Of a stretch of DNA of 64,000 bases, positions 19,529 through 28,668 are shown one piece after another. This DNA is from Kangiella aquimarina DSM 16071 (GTDB taxonomy: Bacteria > Pseudomonadota > Gammaproteobacteria > Enterobacterales > Kangiellaceae). A program made the translations under genes and the position numbers. The stretch is from positions 1,110,862-1,174,861 of the forward strand of contig NZ_KB893650.1 of NCBI RefSeq assembly GCF_000374105.1. The letters run 5' to 3'. Position 1 is the stretch's first letter. The number at the start of each line of letters is the position of its first letter. The notes under the pieces were generated by a model, which ran no database searches, was not told the DNA's origin, and saw only the letters and a list, made by a program, of their open reading frames with translations.

Positions 19529-20725
19529 ATGCAAACATCGCCTTTTGCTGATAATACCGTAGCAGAATCAGTGACCAAGATTGCCATAATCGCCGGAGAA
19601 TCATCTGGCGATATCTTAGGTGCAGGCCTAATTAAACAGCTAAAAAAACACTTCCCTCATGCCGAGTTTGAAGGCATTGCTGGCGATTTGATGCAAGCCG
19701 GGGGCTGCAAATCCCTATATCCGATGGAATCTCTGGCGGTAATGGGGATTGTTCCAATTCTGAAAAGACTTCCAGAATTACTTAAAATGAGGCGTGAACT
19801 GGCCAAACGCTGGATTGAATCACCGCCTGATATGTTTATCGGTATCGATGCCCCTGAGTTTAATATTGGTCTGGAAAAGAAGTTAAAAGCCAATAATATT
19901 AAAACGATTCATTATGTCAGCCCGTCAGTTTGGGCCTGGCGTCCGAAACGTATTTTCAAAATCCGTAAAGCTACCGATCTGATGTTGTGTCTGTTTCCTT
20001 TTGAGCAGGATATTTATCAGAGACATGCGATTGATAACTTCTGTGTGGGTCATCCGTTGGCCGATCAGATCCCAATGGAGATGGATAAGTCAGAAGCCAG
20101 ACAGCGCTTAGGATTATCTTATTCGGCTGACCAGCGAGTTGTTTGTATTATGCCGGGAAGTCGTGGGTCAGAGATGAAGTTCCTTGGGCAGGATTTTATC
20201 GATACGGTAAAACTGATTCAGGATTATTATCCAGACACCCAATTTATTGCGCCAATGGCAAACCAGGCTCGCCGACAGCAATTTGAAGCATTGTTGCAAG
20301 ACACCCGAGATGCGCCTGATATTCAATTATTTGATGGGCAATCGAGAGATTGTATGGCTGCCAGTGATTTGGTTGTGATGGCTTCAGGTACTGCAACTCT
20401 GGAAGCGATGCTGATAAAACGTCCTACTGTAGTGGCGTACAAAGTTGGCGGTTTCAGTTATCAGATATTTAAACAATTACTGATCATCGATACTTTCGCC
20501 ATTCCTAATTTGCTGGCTAAAAAGCCCTTGATACCAGAGTTGATACAGGACGAATGTACGCCAGACAATATTTTTGCAGAAGTCCGTGCATGGCTGGAAG
20601 ATGATGGCCAACGCTGGCAGGAAACTAAGGCTGTATTCGAAGAATGGCACAGCAAATTGCGTAAGGATGCAGATGTTTACGCAGCTAATTCTATTACCCA
20701 GTGGTGGCTGAATAACACACGCTAA
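19529..20725 (+). CDS. lpxB: Lipid-A-disaccharide synthase
   Basis: 398 residues. Glycosyltransferase (GT19) joining UDP-diacylglucosamine and lipid X. The N-terminal motif IAGESSGDILGAGLI is at about residues 20-34, after a slightly extended N-terminus (MQTSPFADNTVAESVTK). Other family blocks: VSPSVWAWRPKRI, the GHPLADQIP loop, IMPGSRGSEM and MASGTATLEAML. It has a GGGG-rich ribosome site and lies 68 bases after lpxA. Confidence 0.97.
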   Translation: MQTSPFADNTVAESVTKIAIIAGESSGDILGAGLIKQLKKHFPHAEFEGIAGDLMQAGGCKSLYPMESLAVMGIVPILKRLPELLKMRRELAKRWIESPPDMFIGIDAPEFNIGLEKKLKANNIKTIHYVSPSVWAWRPKRIFKIRKATDLMLCLFPFEQDIYQRHAIDNFCVGHPLADQIPMEMDKSEARQRLGLSYSADQRVVCIMPGSRGSEMKFLGQDFIDTVKLIQDYYPDTQFIAPMANQARRQQFEALLQDTRDAPDIQLFDGQSRDCMAASDLVVMASGTATLEAMLIKRPTVVAYKVGGFSYQIFKQLLIIDTFAIPNLLAKKPLIPELIQDECTPDNIFAEVRAWLEDDGQRWQETKAVFEEWHSKLRKDADVYAANSITQWWLNNTR

Positions 20726-20752
20726 CCCCATTTCATAAATAAAAAATAGTCT

Positions 20753-21328
20753 ATGGAACAAACAATATTAATTGCAGGTGTTGATGAGGTAGGGCGAGGC
20801 CCTCTAGCGGGACCGGTAGTCGCGGCAGCGGTAATTCTCGATCCTGCCAAGCCTATTGAAGGACTTGCAGATTCTAAGAAGTTGACTGAGAAGCGTCGCG
20901 AAGCGCTTGTTATTGAGATAAAGGAAAAAGCTCTGGCTTGGTCAATAGCTCGAGCCGAAGTCGAAGAAATTGACCAAATCAATATTTTGCAGGCCAGCTT
21001 GCTGGCCATGAAACGGGCCGTAGAATCGCTTCAGCATGCTCCTGAACTTGCACTAATTGACGGTAACCACTGCCCTGAACTGGATTGTCGAATGGAAGCT
21101 ATCATTAAAGGTGATAGTAAGGAACCGGCAATCAGCGCTGCATCAATTTTGGCAAAGGTTGCAAGAGACACTGAGATGGCTGAAATGGAGCAGGTTTATC
21201 CGGGGTATGGTTTCGCCAAGCATAAAGGTTATCCTACCAAGCAGCATCGAGAGGCGATTTTAAAGTTAGGTATCACTCCCATTCATCGTCGTTCCTATGC
21301 GCCAGTCCAGAAAATGCTCGAATTTTAA
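20753..21328 (+). CDS. rnhB: Ribonuclease HII
   Basis: 191 residues. Cuts the RNA strand of RNA-DNA hybrids, including single ribonucleotides in DNA. Active-site DE pair at residues 11-12 in [13 protein letters not shown], a further Asp in [10 protein letters not shown], and the conserved [21 protein letters not shown] block. It sits between lpxB and dnaE, the usual gammaproteobacterial position. Confidence 0.97.
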   Translation: MEQTILIAGVDEVGRGPLAGPVVAAAVILDPAKPIEGLADSKKLTEKRREALVIEIKEKALAWSIARAEVEEIDQINILQASLLAMKRAVESLQHAPELALIDGNHCPELDCRMEAIIKGDSKEPAISAASILAKVARDTEMAEMEQVYPGYGFAKHKGYPTKQHREAILKLGITPIHRRSYAPVQKMLEF

Positions 21329-21383
21329 GTGTTGATTCTAAATTATTGAAAAATAATATAAAAATAACAAATCAATTAAAACA

Positions 21384-21412
21384 CTGGAAACAATTCTACT
21401 GGCTTTTATAAT
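21384..21412 (+). promoter_or_regulatory. Probable dnaE promoter
   Basis: Perfect TATAAT at 21407-21412 with a weak -35 (CTGGAA, 21384-21389) at 17 bases, in the 144-base AT-rich gap between rnhB and dnaE. Predicted start near 21419, about 54 bases ahead of the ATG. Confidence 0.45.
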
Positions 21413-21472
21413 AAGTCAGTTCATACCAATAATTAATATCTCATAACGACAAGAGCCAACAGACAGAAAACT

Positions 21473-24400
21473 ATGACGCCACGCTTTGTTCACCTTAAAA
21501 TGCATACCGAATACTCTATGGTGGATAGTGTGGTGCGGGTTAAGCCACTGATCGCGCATTGTAAGGAACAGAATATTCCGGCAATCGCCATGACCGATCA
21601 GATGAACATGTGTGGCCTGGTCAAGTTCTATTCCCAGTCAGTATCCGCGGGCATAAAGCCGATAGCAGGCGCTGACTTATTAATTCAGAATCCTAATGAT
21701 GAGGACGACCATTTTCGTGTCACGGCTTTGTGCATGAACAATACCGGTTACCTCAATCTCAAGTATCTTATTTCTCGTGCCTACCTTAAAAACCAGCATC
21801 GTGGTTTACCTCTTGCAAAAAAAGAATGGCTACCCGAGTTTGCCGAAGGGCTCATTATTCTTTCCGGCGGACGTCAAGGGGATGTAGGTAAGGCACTCCT
21901 TGCTGGCAATATGGATCAGGCAGCATCAAACCTGGGTTTCTGGAATCATCATTTTAAAGATCGCTTCTATCTGGAGCTGCAGCGTACTGGTCGTCCACAA
22001 GAAAATGAATACATTCATCAGGTGATAGGTTTAGCGCAAGGCGCTAGCACACCTGTTGTGGCTACTAACGATGTGCGATTCCTGCACAAAGAAGATTTCG
22101 ATGCCCATGAGGCTCGTGTGTGCATTAACCAGGGACGTGTTCTCGCTGACCCTCGTCGTCCAAGAGACTACAGTGAGCAGCAATATTTGCGCAGCGAAGC
22201 CGAAATGGTTGAGCTGTTTGAAGATATTCCAGAAGCGCTAGAAAACAGTGTAGAAATTGCCAAGCGCTGTAATTTGGATATGCGTCTAGGCGAGTACTTC
22301 CTGCCGGAATTCCCCATTCCTGAAGGCATGACCATTGAACAGTACTTTGAGAAGGTCTCCAAAGACGGCCTCGAAGAACGACTTGACCAATTGTATGACC
22401 GCAATGCAGAGAACTTTGCAGAAATCCGCAAGGAATATGATGAGCGTTTACAGATTGAGCTAGACGTTATTAATCAAATGGGATTCCCGGGCTACTTCCT
22501 GATCGTTGCCGACTTTATTCAATGGTCCAAAAATAATGGCGTACCGGTTGGCCCCGGCCGTGGTTCCGGTGCCGGTTCCTTAGTGGCCTATGCCATGAAG
22601 ATTACCGATCTTGATCCACTGGAATACGACCTGCTTTTCGAGCGATTCCTGAATCCTGAACGTGTATCGATGCCCGACTTTGACGTCGACTTCTGTATGG
22701 AAGGACGCGATCGAGTCATTGATTATGTGGCCGAACGTTACGGCCGAAACAGTGTTTCGCAGATTATTACCTTCGGTACTATGGCCGCCAAGGCGGTTAT
22801 TCGTGACGTTGGTCGTGTACTGAGTCATCCTTACGGTTTCGTCGATAAGCTGGCCAAGTTGATTCCTTTCGAAGTAGGGATGACGCTGGAAAAAGCATTT
22901 GAGCAGGAACCAGAATTACCACGCTTGTACGAAGAAGATGAAGACGTTCGTGAGATGTGGGATTTGGCGCGTAAGTTGGAAGGCGTCACTCGAAATGCCG
23001 GTAAGCACGCCGGTGGTGTGGTTATCGCACCGAATGATCTGGAAGAGTTTGCGCCGCTGTATTGCGATGAAACTGGTCACAATATTGTTACTCAGTTTGA
23101 TAAAGACGATGTGGAAAGTGCCGGTCTGGTCAAGTTTGACTTTTTGGGTCTAAGAACCCTGACCATTATTGACTGGGCACTTGAAACGGCCAACGCCATT
23201 ATCGCCAAGAAAGGCGAAGACCCAATCGATATTGCGAAGATTGATACCGAAGATCAGCAGGTTTTCGATTTGCTGCAACGCGCAGATACCACAGCAGTTT
23301 TCCAGCTTGAATCACGCGGTATGAAGGATCTGATTAAGCGTCTTAAACCAAACCGTTTTGAAGACATTATCGCACTGGTTGCTCTGTTTCGTCCGGGTCC
23401 GTTGCAGTCAGGTATGGTTGATAACTTCATCAATCGTAAACACGGACGCGAGAAAGTTTCTTACCCAGATCCTCATTATCAACATGAATCCCTAAAAGAA
23501 ATTCTCGAACCGACCTACGGCATCATCCTCTATCAGGAGCAGGTGATGCAGATTGCTCAGGTTTTGGCTGGTTATACGCTTGGCGGCGCGGATATTTTGC
23601 GTCGTGCCATGGGTAAGAAAAAGCCCGAAGAGATGGAGAAGCAGCGTAGTATCTTCAAAGAAGGCTCGATCAAGAATGGTGTTGATGGCGATCTGGCCAT
23701 GAAGATTTTCGACCTGGTAGAAAAATTCGCCGGTTATGGTTTCAATAAGTCGCATTCGGCTGCTTATGCATTAGTAGCGTATCAGACCGCATGGCTGAAA
23801 ACGCATCATCCGGCAGCCTTCATGGCTGCGGTAATGTCCTCCGATATGGATAATACCGACAAGGTTGTTACCTATGTTGAAGATGCGCAGAACAGCGGAC
23901 TAACCATTACGCCGCCAGATGTGAACAAAGGGCAGTACCGTTTCTCGGTGGATGAAGAAGGTCGTATCGTCTATGGAATCGGTGCCATTAAAGGAGTTGG
24001 TGAGGGTGCTATCGAAAGCATCGTCAAAGAACGTGAAGCCAATGGCCCATACAAAGACCTGTTCGATTTCTGTAGTCGAGTTGACCTGAAAAAAGCCAAC
24101 CGCCGTACTTTAGAAGCCTTGATTCGTGCTGGCGCGATGGACCTTATAGGGCCGAATCGCGCAACGTTGATGGCTTCGCTCGATGAGGCGGTAAAAGCTG
24201 CTGAGCAGTTTAATAAAAGCCAGGCAGCAGGGCAGGACGACTTGTTTGGAAGCGTCGTCACCACAACCGCCACCGAACAGCATCAATATATTCGTGTTAA
24301 GCCGTGGACTGATGAACAGGTTCTGCAAGGCGAAAAAGAAACATTGGGATTATACCTGACAGGTCACCCAATCGATCGTTACATTCCAGAAATTAAACAA

Positions 24401-24958
24401 ATGAGCATTACCCGACTGCGTGACCTGCAACCAACCGGGCGTGGTAATTCAGCAAGAGTGGTAGGCTTGATTGTTGGCATGCGCGTCATGAATACTAAGC
24501 GCGGCGATAAAATGGCGATTCTCACTTTGGACGATAAGTCCGGTCGTTGTGATGTCACAGTCTATGCTGAAACTTTTGAAACCTACCGCCATTTATTGAG
24601 CCGCGATAATGTCATTGTGGTTGATGGCGAAGCGCGCCATGATGATTATTCTGGCGGCACCAGCGTCAGCGCTAATAGCGTCATGTCATTTGAACAGGCG
24701 CGAGAACAATACTGCAAAAAAATCGTCATCACCATCTCCGACTCCATCATCGGCCCAGACACCATGGTCGAGCTTGAAGAAAAAATCAGCCAAAACCGCG
24801 ACGGCGCCTGCCCAGTAATTATCAACTTCCAGTACCAACAAAAACAAATCGCCGGTGATTTCGTCATGAGCGAAGACTGGTGCGTACAGCCAGTTGATTC
24901 ATTAGTGTTCAGCCTCAAACACATCCCCGGCTGTGTTGATGCAAGAGTGGAGTATTAG
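21473..24958 (+). CDS. dnaE: DNA polymerase III alpha subunit
   Basis: 1161 residues, full DnaE1 length. Replicative polymerase catalytic subunit. N-terminal PHP domain begins [15 protein letters not shown]; polymerase core has [15 protein letters not shown] and the catalytic Asp pair in MPDFDVDF near residues 400-405; the third Asp and fingers follow, including [12 protein letters not shown] and [21 protein letters not shown]; then tandem helix-hairpin-helix, an OB fold ([17 protein letters not shown]...) and the C-terminal tau-binding part. It closes the long plus-strand run. Confidence 0.98.
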   Translation: MTPRFVHLKMHTEYSMVDSVVRVKPLIAHCKEQNIPAIAMTDQMNMCGLVKFYSQSVSAGIKPIAGADLLIQNPNDEDDHFRVTALCMNNTGYLNLKYLISRAYLKNQHRGLPLAKKEWLPEFAEGLIILSGGRQGDVGKALLAGNMDQAASNLGFWNHHFKDRFYLELQRTGRPQENEYIHQVIGLAQGASTPVVATNDVRFLHKEDFDAHEARVCINQGRVLADPRRPRDYSEQQYLRSEAEMVELFEDIPEALENSVEIAKRCNLDMRLGEYFLPEFPIPEGMTIEQYFEKVSKDGLEERLDQLYDRNAENFAEIRKEYDERLQIELDVINQMGFPGYFLIVADFIQWSKNNGVPVGPGRGSGAGSLVAYAMKITDLDPLEYDLLFERFLNPERVSMPDFDVDFCMEGRDRVIDYVAERYGRNSVSQIITFGTMAAKAVIRDVGRVLSHPYGFVDKLAKLIPFEVGMTLEKAFEQEPELPRLYEEDEDVREMWDLARKLEGVTRNAGKHAGGVVIAPNDLEEFAPLYCDETGHNIVTQFDKDDVESAGLVKFDFLGLRTLTIIDWALETANAIIAKKGEDPIDIAKIDTEDQQVFDLLQRADTTAVFQLESRGMKDLIKRLKPNRFEDIIALVALFRPGPLQSGMVDNFINRKHGREKVSYPDPHYQHESLKEILEPTYGIILYQEQVMQIAQVLAGYTLGGADILRRAMGKKKPEEMEKQRSIFKEGSIKNGVDGDLAMKIFDLVEKFAGYGFNKSHSAAYALVAYQTAWLKTHHPAAFMAAVMSSDMDNTDKVVTYVEDAQNSGLTITPPDVNKGQYRFSVDEEGRIVYGIGAIKGVGEGAIESIVKEREANGPYKDLFDFCSRVDLKKANRRTLEALIRAGAMDLIGPNRATLMASLDEAVKAAEQFNKSQAAGQDDLFGSVVTTTATEQHQYIRVKPWTDEQVLQGEKETLGLYLTGHPIDRYIPEIKQMSITRLRDLQPTGRGNSARVVGLIVGMRVMNTKRGDKMAILTLDDKSGRCDVTVYAETFETYRHLLSRDNVIVVDGEARHDDYSGGTSVSANSVMSFEQAREQYCKKIVITISDSIIGPDTMVELEEKISQNRDGACPVIINFQYQQKQIAGDFVMSEDWCVQPVDSLVFSLKHIPGCVDARVEY

Positions 24959-24965
24959 ATAAATC

Positions 24966-25072
24966 TGCTGGGATTCACTTCGTTGATCCTGCCCTAGGGG
25001 TACATCACCAGCCTACGGGTGCCTTTAATTTGACTAAAAGTAGGTTGGCGATGAGCAACGCGAATCCCAACA
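24966..25072. repeat. Long imperfect inverted repeat between convergent genes
   Basis: The arm TGCTGGGATTC (24966-24976) matches the reverse complement of 25062-25072 at 10 of 11 bases, and pairing continues weakly inward (CGTTGATC with GATGAGCAACG). The loop region contains CCTAGGGG and CCAGCCTACGGGTG. It lies exactly between the dnaE stop and the convergent membrane gene, and may act as a shared end signal or be a dispersed palindromic element. Confidence 0.5.
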
Positions 25073-25081
25073 AAATCTTCT

Positions 25082-25468
25082 TTATCCCAATACCCCATAA
25101 ACCAAAGCACCACCCAACACTAAACAACCAATTGCATATATAGGAAGTAATCGAATTACCCAGGGAATAATTTTATCAGCAAACTTTTTGTGCCACCACC
25201 AGGGAATACACAATAACCCGATACTGGTAACCACCAGTAACCAACCAAAATAGAAAAAGACTTCGCTGTATAACATCTGCGGTGAGTAGAGAATCAAGGA
25301 TAAACCAAAGATGATTCGAACCAGCTGTTCGCTGTAATGTGCTTGGCTAGATGAGGCAAACTGTCGCAAGAAGTGCTTTGCAGGTGCAGGTTTGATAACA
25401 GCTATGAATGCGAAGCCTATAAGAAATATGGCTGCGACTAGAATGATGAGGCTGAAAATCCAATTCAT
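25082..25468 (-). CDS. Hypothetical four-helix membrane protein
   Basis: 128 residues with hydrophobic spans at about 3-25, 48-68, 70-90 and 103-127. The first loop is basic (KPAPAKHFLRQF) and probably cytoplasmic. No catalytic motif seen. It is convergent with dnaE and runs in the same direction as the XRE-2TM regulator 55 bases upstream, so the two could share a transcript. Function not recognised. Confidence 0.6.
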   Translation of the reverse strand: MNWIFSLIILVAAIFLIGFAFIAVIKPAPAKHFLRQFASSSQAHYSEQLVRIIFGLSLILYSPQMLYSEVFFYFGWLLVVTSIGLLCIPWWWHKKFADKIIPWVIRLLPIYAIGCLVLGGALVYGVLG

Positions 25469-25523
25469 CTAAAGTGACTGTTAAAGTGGAGCAGACTTAG
25501 AGTCTGCTCACTATGATGACTAA

Positions 25524-26060
25524 TTACAACTTTTTCTTTAAGCGCTTTTCCACCATCTTCTTTTCCCAATTGATCTTGAAAAGGTTGATGACCTCAAAGG
25601 CCTGCAATCCATGGATGGTAAGACCCAATGCCCAGGCTCCCCACGGGATTAACATCTCAGAAATTTTCCCCGTAAAAATGAAGATGACAGTAAAAATGAT
25701 GAAGAACAGTAAATGTCCATAAAAGTCTTTAATCCCTTTTACGTACTCCATTGCTTCAGCTTCTTCATTGCTAACAGTTTCAACAGCTGGCTTAGGTTTC
25801 GCGCCTTGTTGAGCTTCTTGAGTCGTTTCATTGGTATTGGTGGTGTTCATATCAGGCTCTCCTGTGCTGTCCATTGCTATGGACGGTTCAAATGTTGCTA
25901 TATCAACCTCAAACACAGCGGCTAATGACTTTTGAGTTTCAAGACTGGGCTTAGTCTGGCCACGCTCAATCCGCTGAATCGTACGAGTGCTAACACCCAT
26001 CAACTCGGCTAAGTGCTCTTGTGACCAACCTCTTTTCAATCTCAATTTTCTAACAATCAT
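25524..26060 (-). CDS. XRE-type helix-turn-helix regulator fused to a 2TM domain
   Basis: 178 residues from ATG 26060; an in-frame TTG at 26066 would add two residues. N-terminal HTH_3/XRE domain (about residues 3-60) with LRLKRGWSQEHLAELMGVSTRTIQRIERGQTKPS, a textbook phage-repressor-type HTH. A low-complexity linker rich in Thr, Asn, Glu and Gln follows (about 65-100). The C-terminus is a 2TM domain (about 105-178) with two hydrophobic spans and a basic tail (KKMVEKRLKKKL). The arrangement predicts a DNA-binding protein held at the inner membrane. Targets are unknown; autoregulation is plausible. Confidence 0.8.
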   Translation of the reverse strand: MIVRKLRLKRGWSQEHLAELMGVSTRTIQRIERGQTKPSLETQKSLAAVFEVDIATFEPSIAMDSTGEPDMNTTNTNETTQEAQQGAKPKPAVETVSNEEAEAMEYVKGIKDFYGHLLFFIIFTVIFIFTGKISEMLIPWGAWALGLTIHGLQAFEVINLFKINWEKKMVEKRLKKKL

Positions 26061-26238
26061 AATCAATCCGTTTGTGTGTTTAGTAGTAACGCTGGCTGAT
26101 ACAGCGGTGAGCCTGAATTATGGAAATTCCAGGCCAAGTATAACACGACATCTTCGCGAAGGATGAGCGACATTGGGGTGACAACAAAGCGACATGGCTA
26201 TAATAATCAATGGGTTATATGACCACCATTCTAGTATT

Positions 26239-26292
26239 GTCATTCTGGACTGTGACGACGGTAGAGCTCCTGAGAAATTCAGAATCTGCTCT
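26239..26292. repeat. Degenerate palindromic repeat (GTCATTCTGGACT ... CAGAATCTGCTC)
   Basis: Left arm GTCATTCTGGACT at 26239-26251 and right arm ATTCAGAATCTGCTC at about 26278-26292 resemble the unit at 30874-30902, but with a longer loop. The 26067-26438 stretch otherwise holds no supportable gene. Confidence 0.5.
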
Positions 26293-26438
26293 AAAACATT
26301 TCACTAATACCAATGGTGGCAAATTGGAGAACATGCATGCTACCGAGCGGAATCGATACTTGTATAAAGAGACTAATGATAATAGAGTCTTATGATACGA
26401 ATTCGTATAAGAAAGCGGTATTTGCTTAAGGAAGTGAA

Positions 26439-26996
26439 GTGTTAAATTTGATACCTAATAAAAAACTCGATTACAGTGAGGAATTATCAAAAGAGTTTAT
26501 TGAGCGTGGTATTTCTAGTTTTCACGCTGCATGTGATTATGTATGGAAACTGCCTTACGGAAGAACTTCTGACAGAGCTAATTGGAAACTTGTGCTAACT
26601 GAAAGTCGAGGTGCTTGTAGTACAAAACATGCTTTACTGAAAGCACTAGCAGATGAACTTTTGATTGATATCGATTTGGTAGTGGGTATTTACCCTATGA
26701 CAGGAAAGAATACTTCAGGGGTTGGTAAAGTTTTGCTAAAGCATAACGTTGAATATATTCCTGAAGCACACTGTTATCTTCGGTATCAGGATGAACGGCT
26801 TGATTTTACAAGATACAGTGTGCAAGCCGACGAACCGATAAACAAATTCTTTTCTGAAATTTCTATAAAGCCCAATGAAATTGGCGAGATAAAGTTAAAT
26901 TTCCATAAAAATTTTATTCGCAATAACTATAGTAAAGTTGAGTTTGAAAGAATCTGGGCTATAAGAGAAGAGTGCATTGCAGAAATTAGTACATAA
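26439..26996 (+). CDS. Transglutaminase-like cysteine-protease-fold protein
   Basis: 185 residues. GTG start at 26439 with AAGGAAG six bases upstream. A Cys-His-Asp triad in the order of the transglutaminase-like fold can be placed: Cys60 in SRGACSTKHALLKAL, His111 in PEAHCYLRY and Asp122 in RLDFTRYS. The Cys sits at the start of a helix, as in that fold. No signal peptide or membrane span, so probably cytoplasmic. The next gene begins 49 bases later. The fold call is inferred from motif spacing; substrate and reaction are unknown. Confidence 0.6.
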   Translation: MLNLIPNKKLDYSEELSKEFIERGISSFHAACDYVWKLPYGRTSDRANWKLVLTESRGACSTKHALLKALADELLIDIDLVVGIYPMTGKNTSGVGKVLLKHNVEYIPEAHCYLRYQDERLDFTRYSVQADEPINKFFSEISIKPNEIGEIKLNFHKNFIRNNYSKVEFERIWAIREECIAEIST

Positions 26997-27045
26997 CAAA
27001 CGCAGTTCATGTAAACGTTATGTTAATAAATTTAGAGGACGACCT

Positions 27046-28077
27046 ATGTCGACAAACAACAGACAGATCTTATTAGCTTCGCGCCCGAAAGGGGCTCCTA
27101 CCGATGATGATTTCCGTCTAGTGGAATCGGCTAAGCCAGAACCAAAAGAGGACGAAATACTGCTAAAAACTATTTATTTGTCCTTAGACCCATACATGCG
27201 CGGTCGCATGAATGATGCCAAGTCGTATGCCGATCCGGTCGAGTTAGACCAGGTGATGGTTGGCGGTACGGTGTCTCAGGTTGAAGCTTCCAACAATGAT
27301 AAGTTTGCGGTCGGTGATTGGGTCTTGAGCCAGAATGGTTGGCAGGATTACAGCGTTTCGGATGGTAAAGACGTTATGCCGCTGGGCAAGAACCCTTCTA
27401 ATCCGTCTTATGCCTTGGGCATTATGGGAATGCCTGGGTTTACGGGGTATATGGGGCTGTTAGATATTGGCCAGCCTAAGAAGGATGAGACTGTGGTGGT
27501 GGCAGCGGCTACCGGGCCTGTTGGCGCAACGGTTGGCCAAATTGCAAAGATTAAAGGCTGTAAGGCGATTGGTGTTGCCGGTGGTGAAGAAAAATGTCGT
27601 TTTGCAGTTGAGACATTAGGTTTTGATGCCTGTATTGATCATAAGGCCGATGATTTTGCCGAGCAATTAGCGAAGGCATGCTCTGATGGTATTGATGTTT
27701 ATTATGAAAACGTTGGCGGAAAAGTGTTTGATGCAGTGTTGCCACTTTTAAACACCAAGGCAAGAATTCCGCTGTGCGGTTTAGTTTCCCAGTATAACGC
27801 CACTGAACTACCTAGTGGGCCAGACAGAATGGGTATGTTGATGGGTACCTTGTTAGTCAAGCGTATCAAGATGCAGGGCTTTATTATCTTCGACGATTAT
27901 GGGGACCGTTATCCTGAATTTGCTCAAGACATGGGGCAGTGGTTGAAGGAAGGAAAAATTCATTATCGTGAGCAGATGGTTGAAGGACTGGACAAGGCAC
28001 CGCAAGCGTTCATGGGAATGCTCGAAGGCAAAAACTTTGGCAAGCTAGTGGTTAAAGTGAATGAGCCAATAAGTTAA
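27046..28077 (+). CDS. NADP-dependent oxidoreductase, CurA-like zinc-free MDR
   Basis: 343 residues from ATG 27046, with AGAGGAC upstream; an extension to 26977 would overlap the previous gene and lacks family similarity. Medium-chain reductase of the leukotriene B4 12-hydroxydehydrogenase/curcumin-reductase class: LSLDPYMRGRMND near residue 45, GMPGFTGYMGLLDIG near 130, the NADP-binding AATGPVGATVGQIAK, and YYENVGGKVFDAVLP. It lacks the zinc ligands of alcohol dehydrogenases. Likely reduces the double bond of reactive enones; substrate not determinable. Confidence 0.87.
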   Translation: MSTNNRQILLASRPKGAPTDDDFRLVESAKPEPKEDEILLKTIYLSLDPYMRGRMNDAKSYADPVELDQVMVGGTVSQVEASNNDKFAVGDWVLSQNGWQDYSVSDGKDVMPLGKNPSNPSYALGIMGMPGFTGYMGLLDIGQPKKDETVVVAAATGPVGATVGQIAKIKGCKAIGVAGGEEKCRFAVETLGFDACIDHKADDFAEQLAKACSDGIDVYYENVGGKVFDAVLPLLNTKARIPLCGLVSQYNATELPSGPDRMGMLMGTLLVKRIKMQGFIIFDDYGDRYPEFAQDMGQWLKEGKIHYREQMVEGLDKAPQAFMGMLEGKNFGKLVVKVNEPIS

Positions 28078-28101
28078 AGACTGCACAAGGACAATCATCC
28101 T

Positions 28102-28501
28102 ATGACGTCGAATATGACACACCAACTGCTTCTCTATCCAATGGCTGCCCACATCGCGTGGGTTGCTTTTCTTTATGTTTTGCTGACGATTGTTCGTGCT
28201 CCTGCAGTGTGGGGTGTTATAAAGAGCAAAAAAGAAAACTGGGCGTCAATCGAACCGCGAATTTAGTGCAAACCTCTCGAATCAATTCGAGTGGCCTTTG
28301 TTTTTCCACATCACCTGTTTGCTGTTAATCGTGTTAGGTAATACTGATACTTTTCAATTATGGCTGGCTTGGATATTTGTGGGTGGCCGATTGATTCATA
28401 GCGCAGTGCAGATATTGACAAATAATATCCGCTTAAGAGGCTTGGTCTTCACCATCAATTTTTTGGCGGTTTTGGCGATGTGGTTTTTTCTTTTGATATA
28501 A
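28102..28501 (+). pseudogene. MAPEG-family membrane protein gene broken by a one-base frameshift
   Basis: Frame 1 from ATG 28102 reads MTSNMTHQLLLYPMAAH, then a membrane span and TIVRAPAVWGVI, and stops at TAG 28264-28266. The frame one base on continues the same protein (FSANLSNQFEWPLFFHIT, then two or three spans) to 28501. Removing one A from the CGAATTT at about 28258-28264 joins them into one protein of about 132 residues. The NQFE-P-FF block and the second-half WIFVGGRLIHS are typical of bacterial MAPEG proteins. It could be a real pseudogene, a sequencing error or programmed slippage. Confidence 0.75.
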
Positions 28502-28668
28502 CCTCTGAACATTATTCAGGCATCCTGCACTGAATTTCTCTTTCACATATCTGTCGCTAAACAAAATAAAATCTTACATTTAGAAACCCGCTCCTTGTAT
28601 CAAAAGCAATCTTACATGCGTAGATTGAAATAATAACGAATATTAAAAAGGATAATGAGGAATTTTCA

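Noticed and set aside
26210-26395. 61-codon plus-strand open frame
   Set aside because: Coincides with the degenerate palindromic repeat; no ribosome site or known domain.
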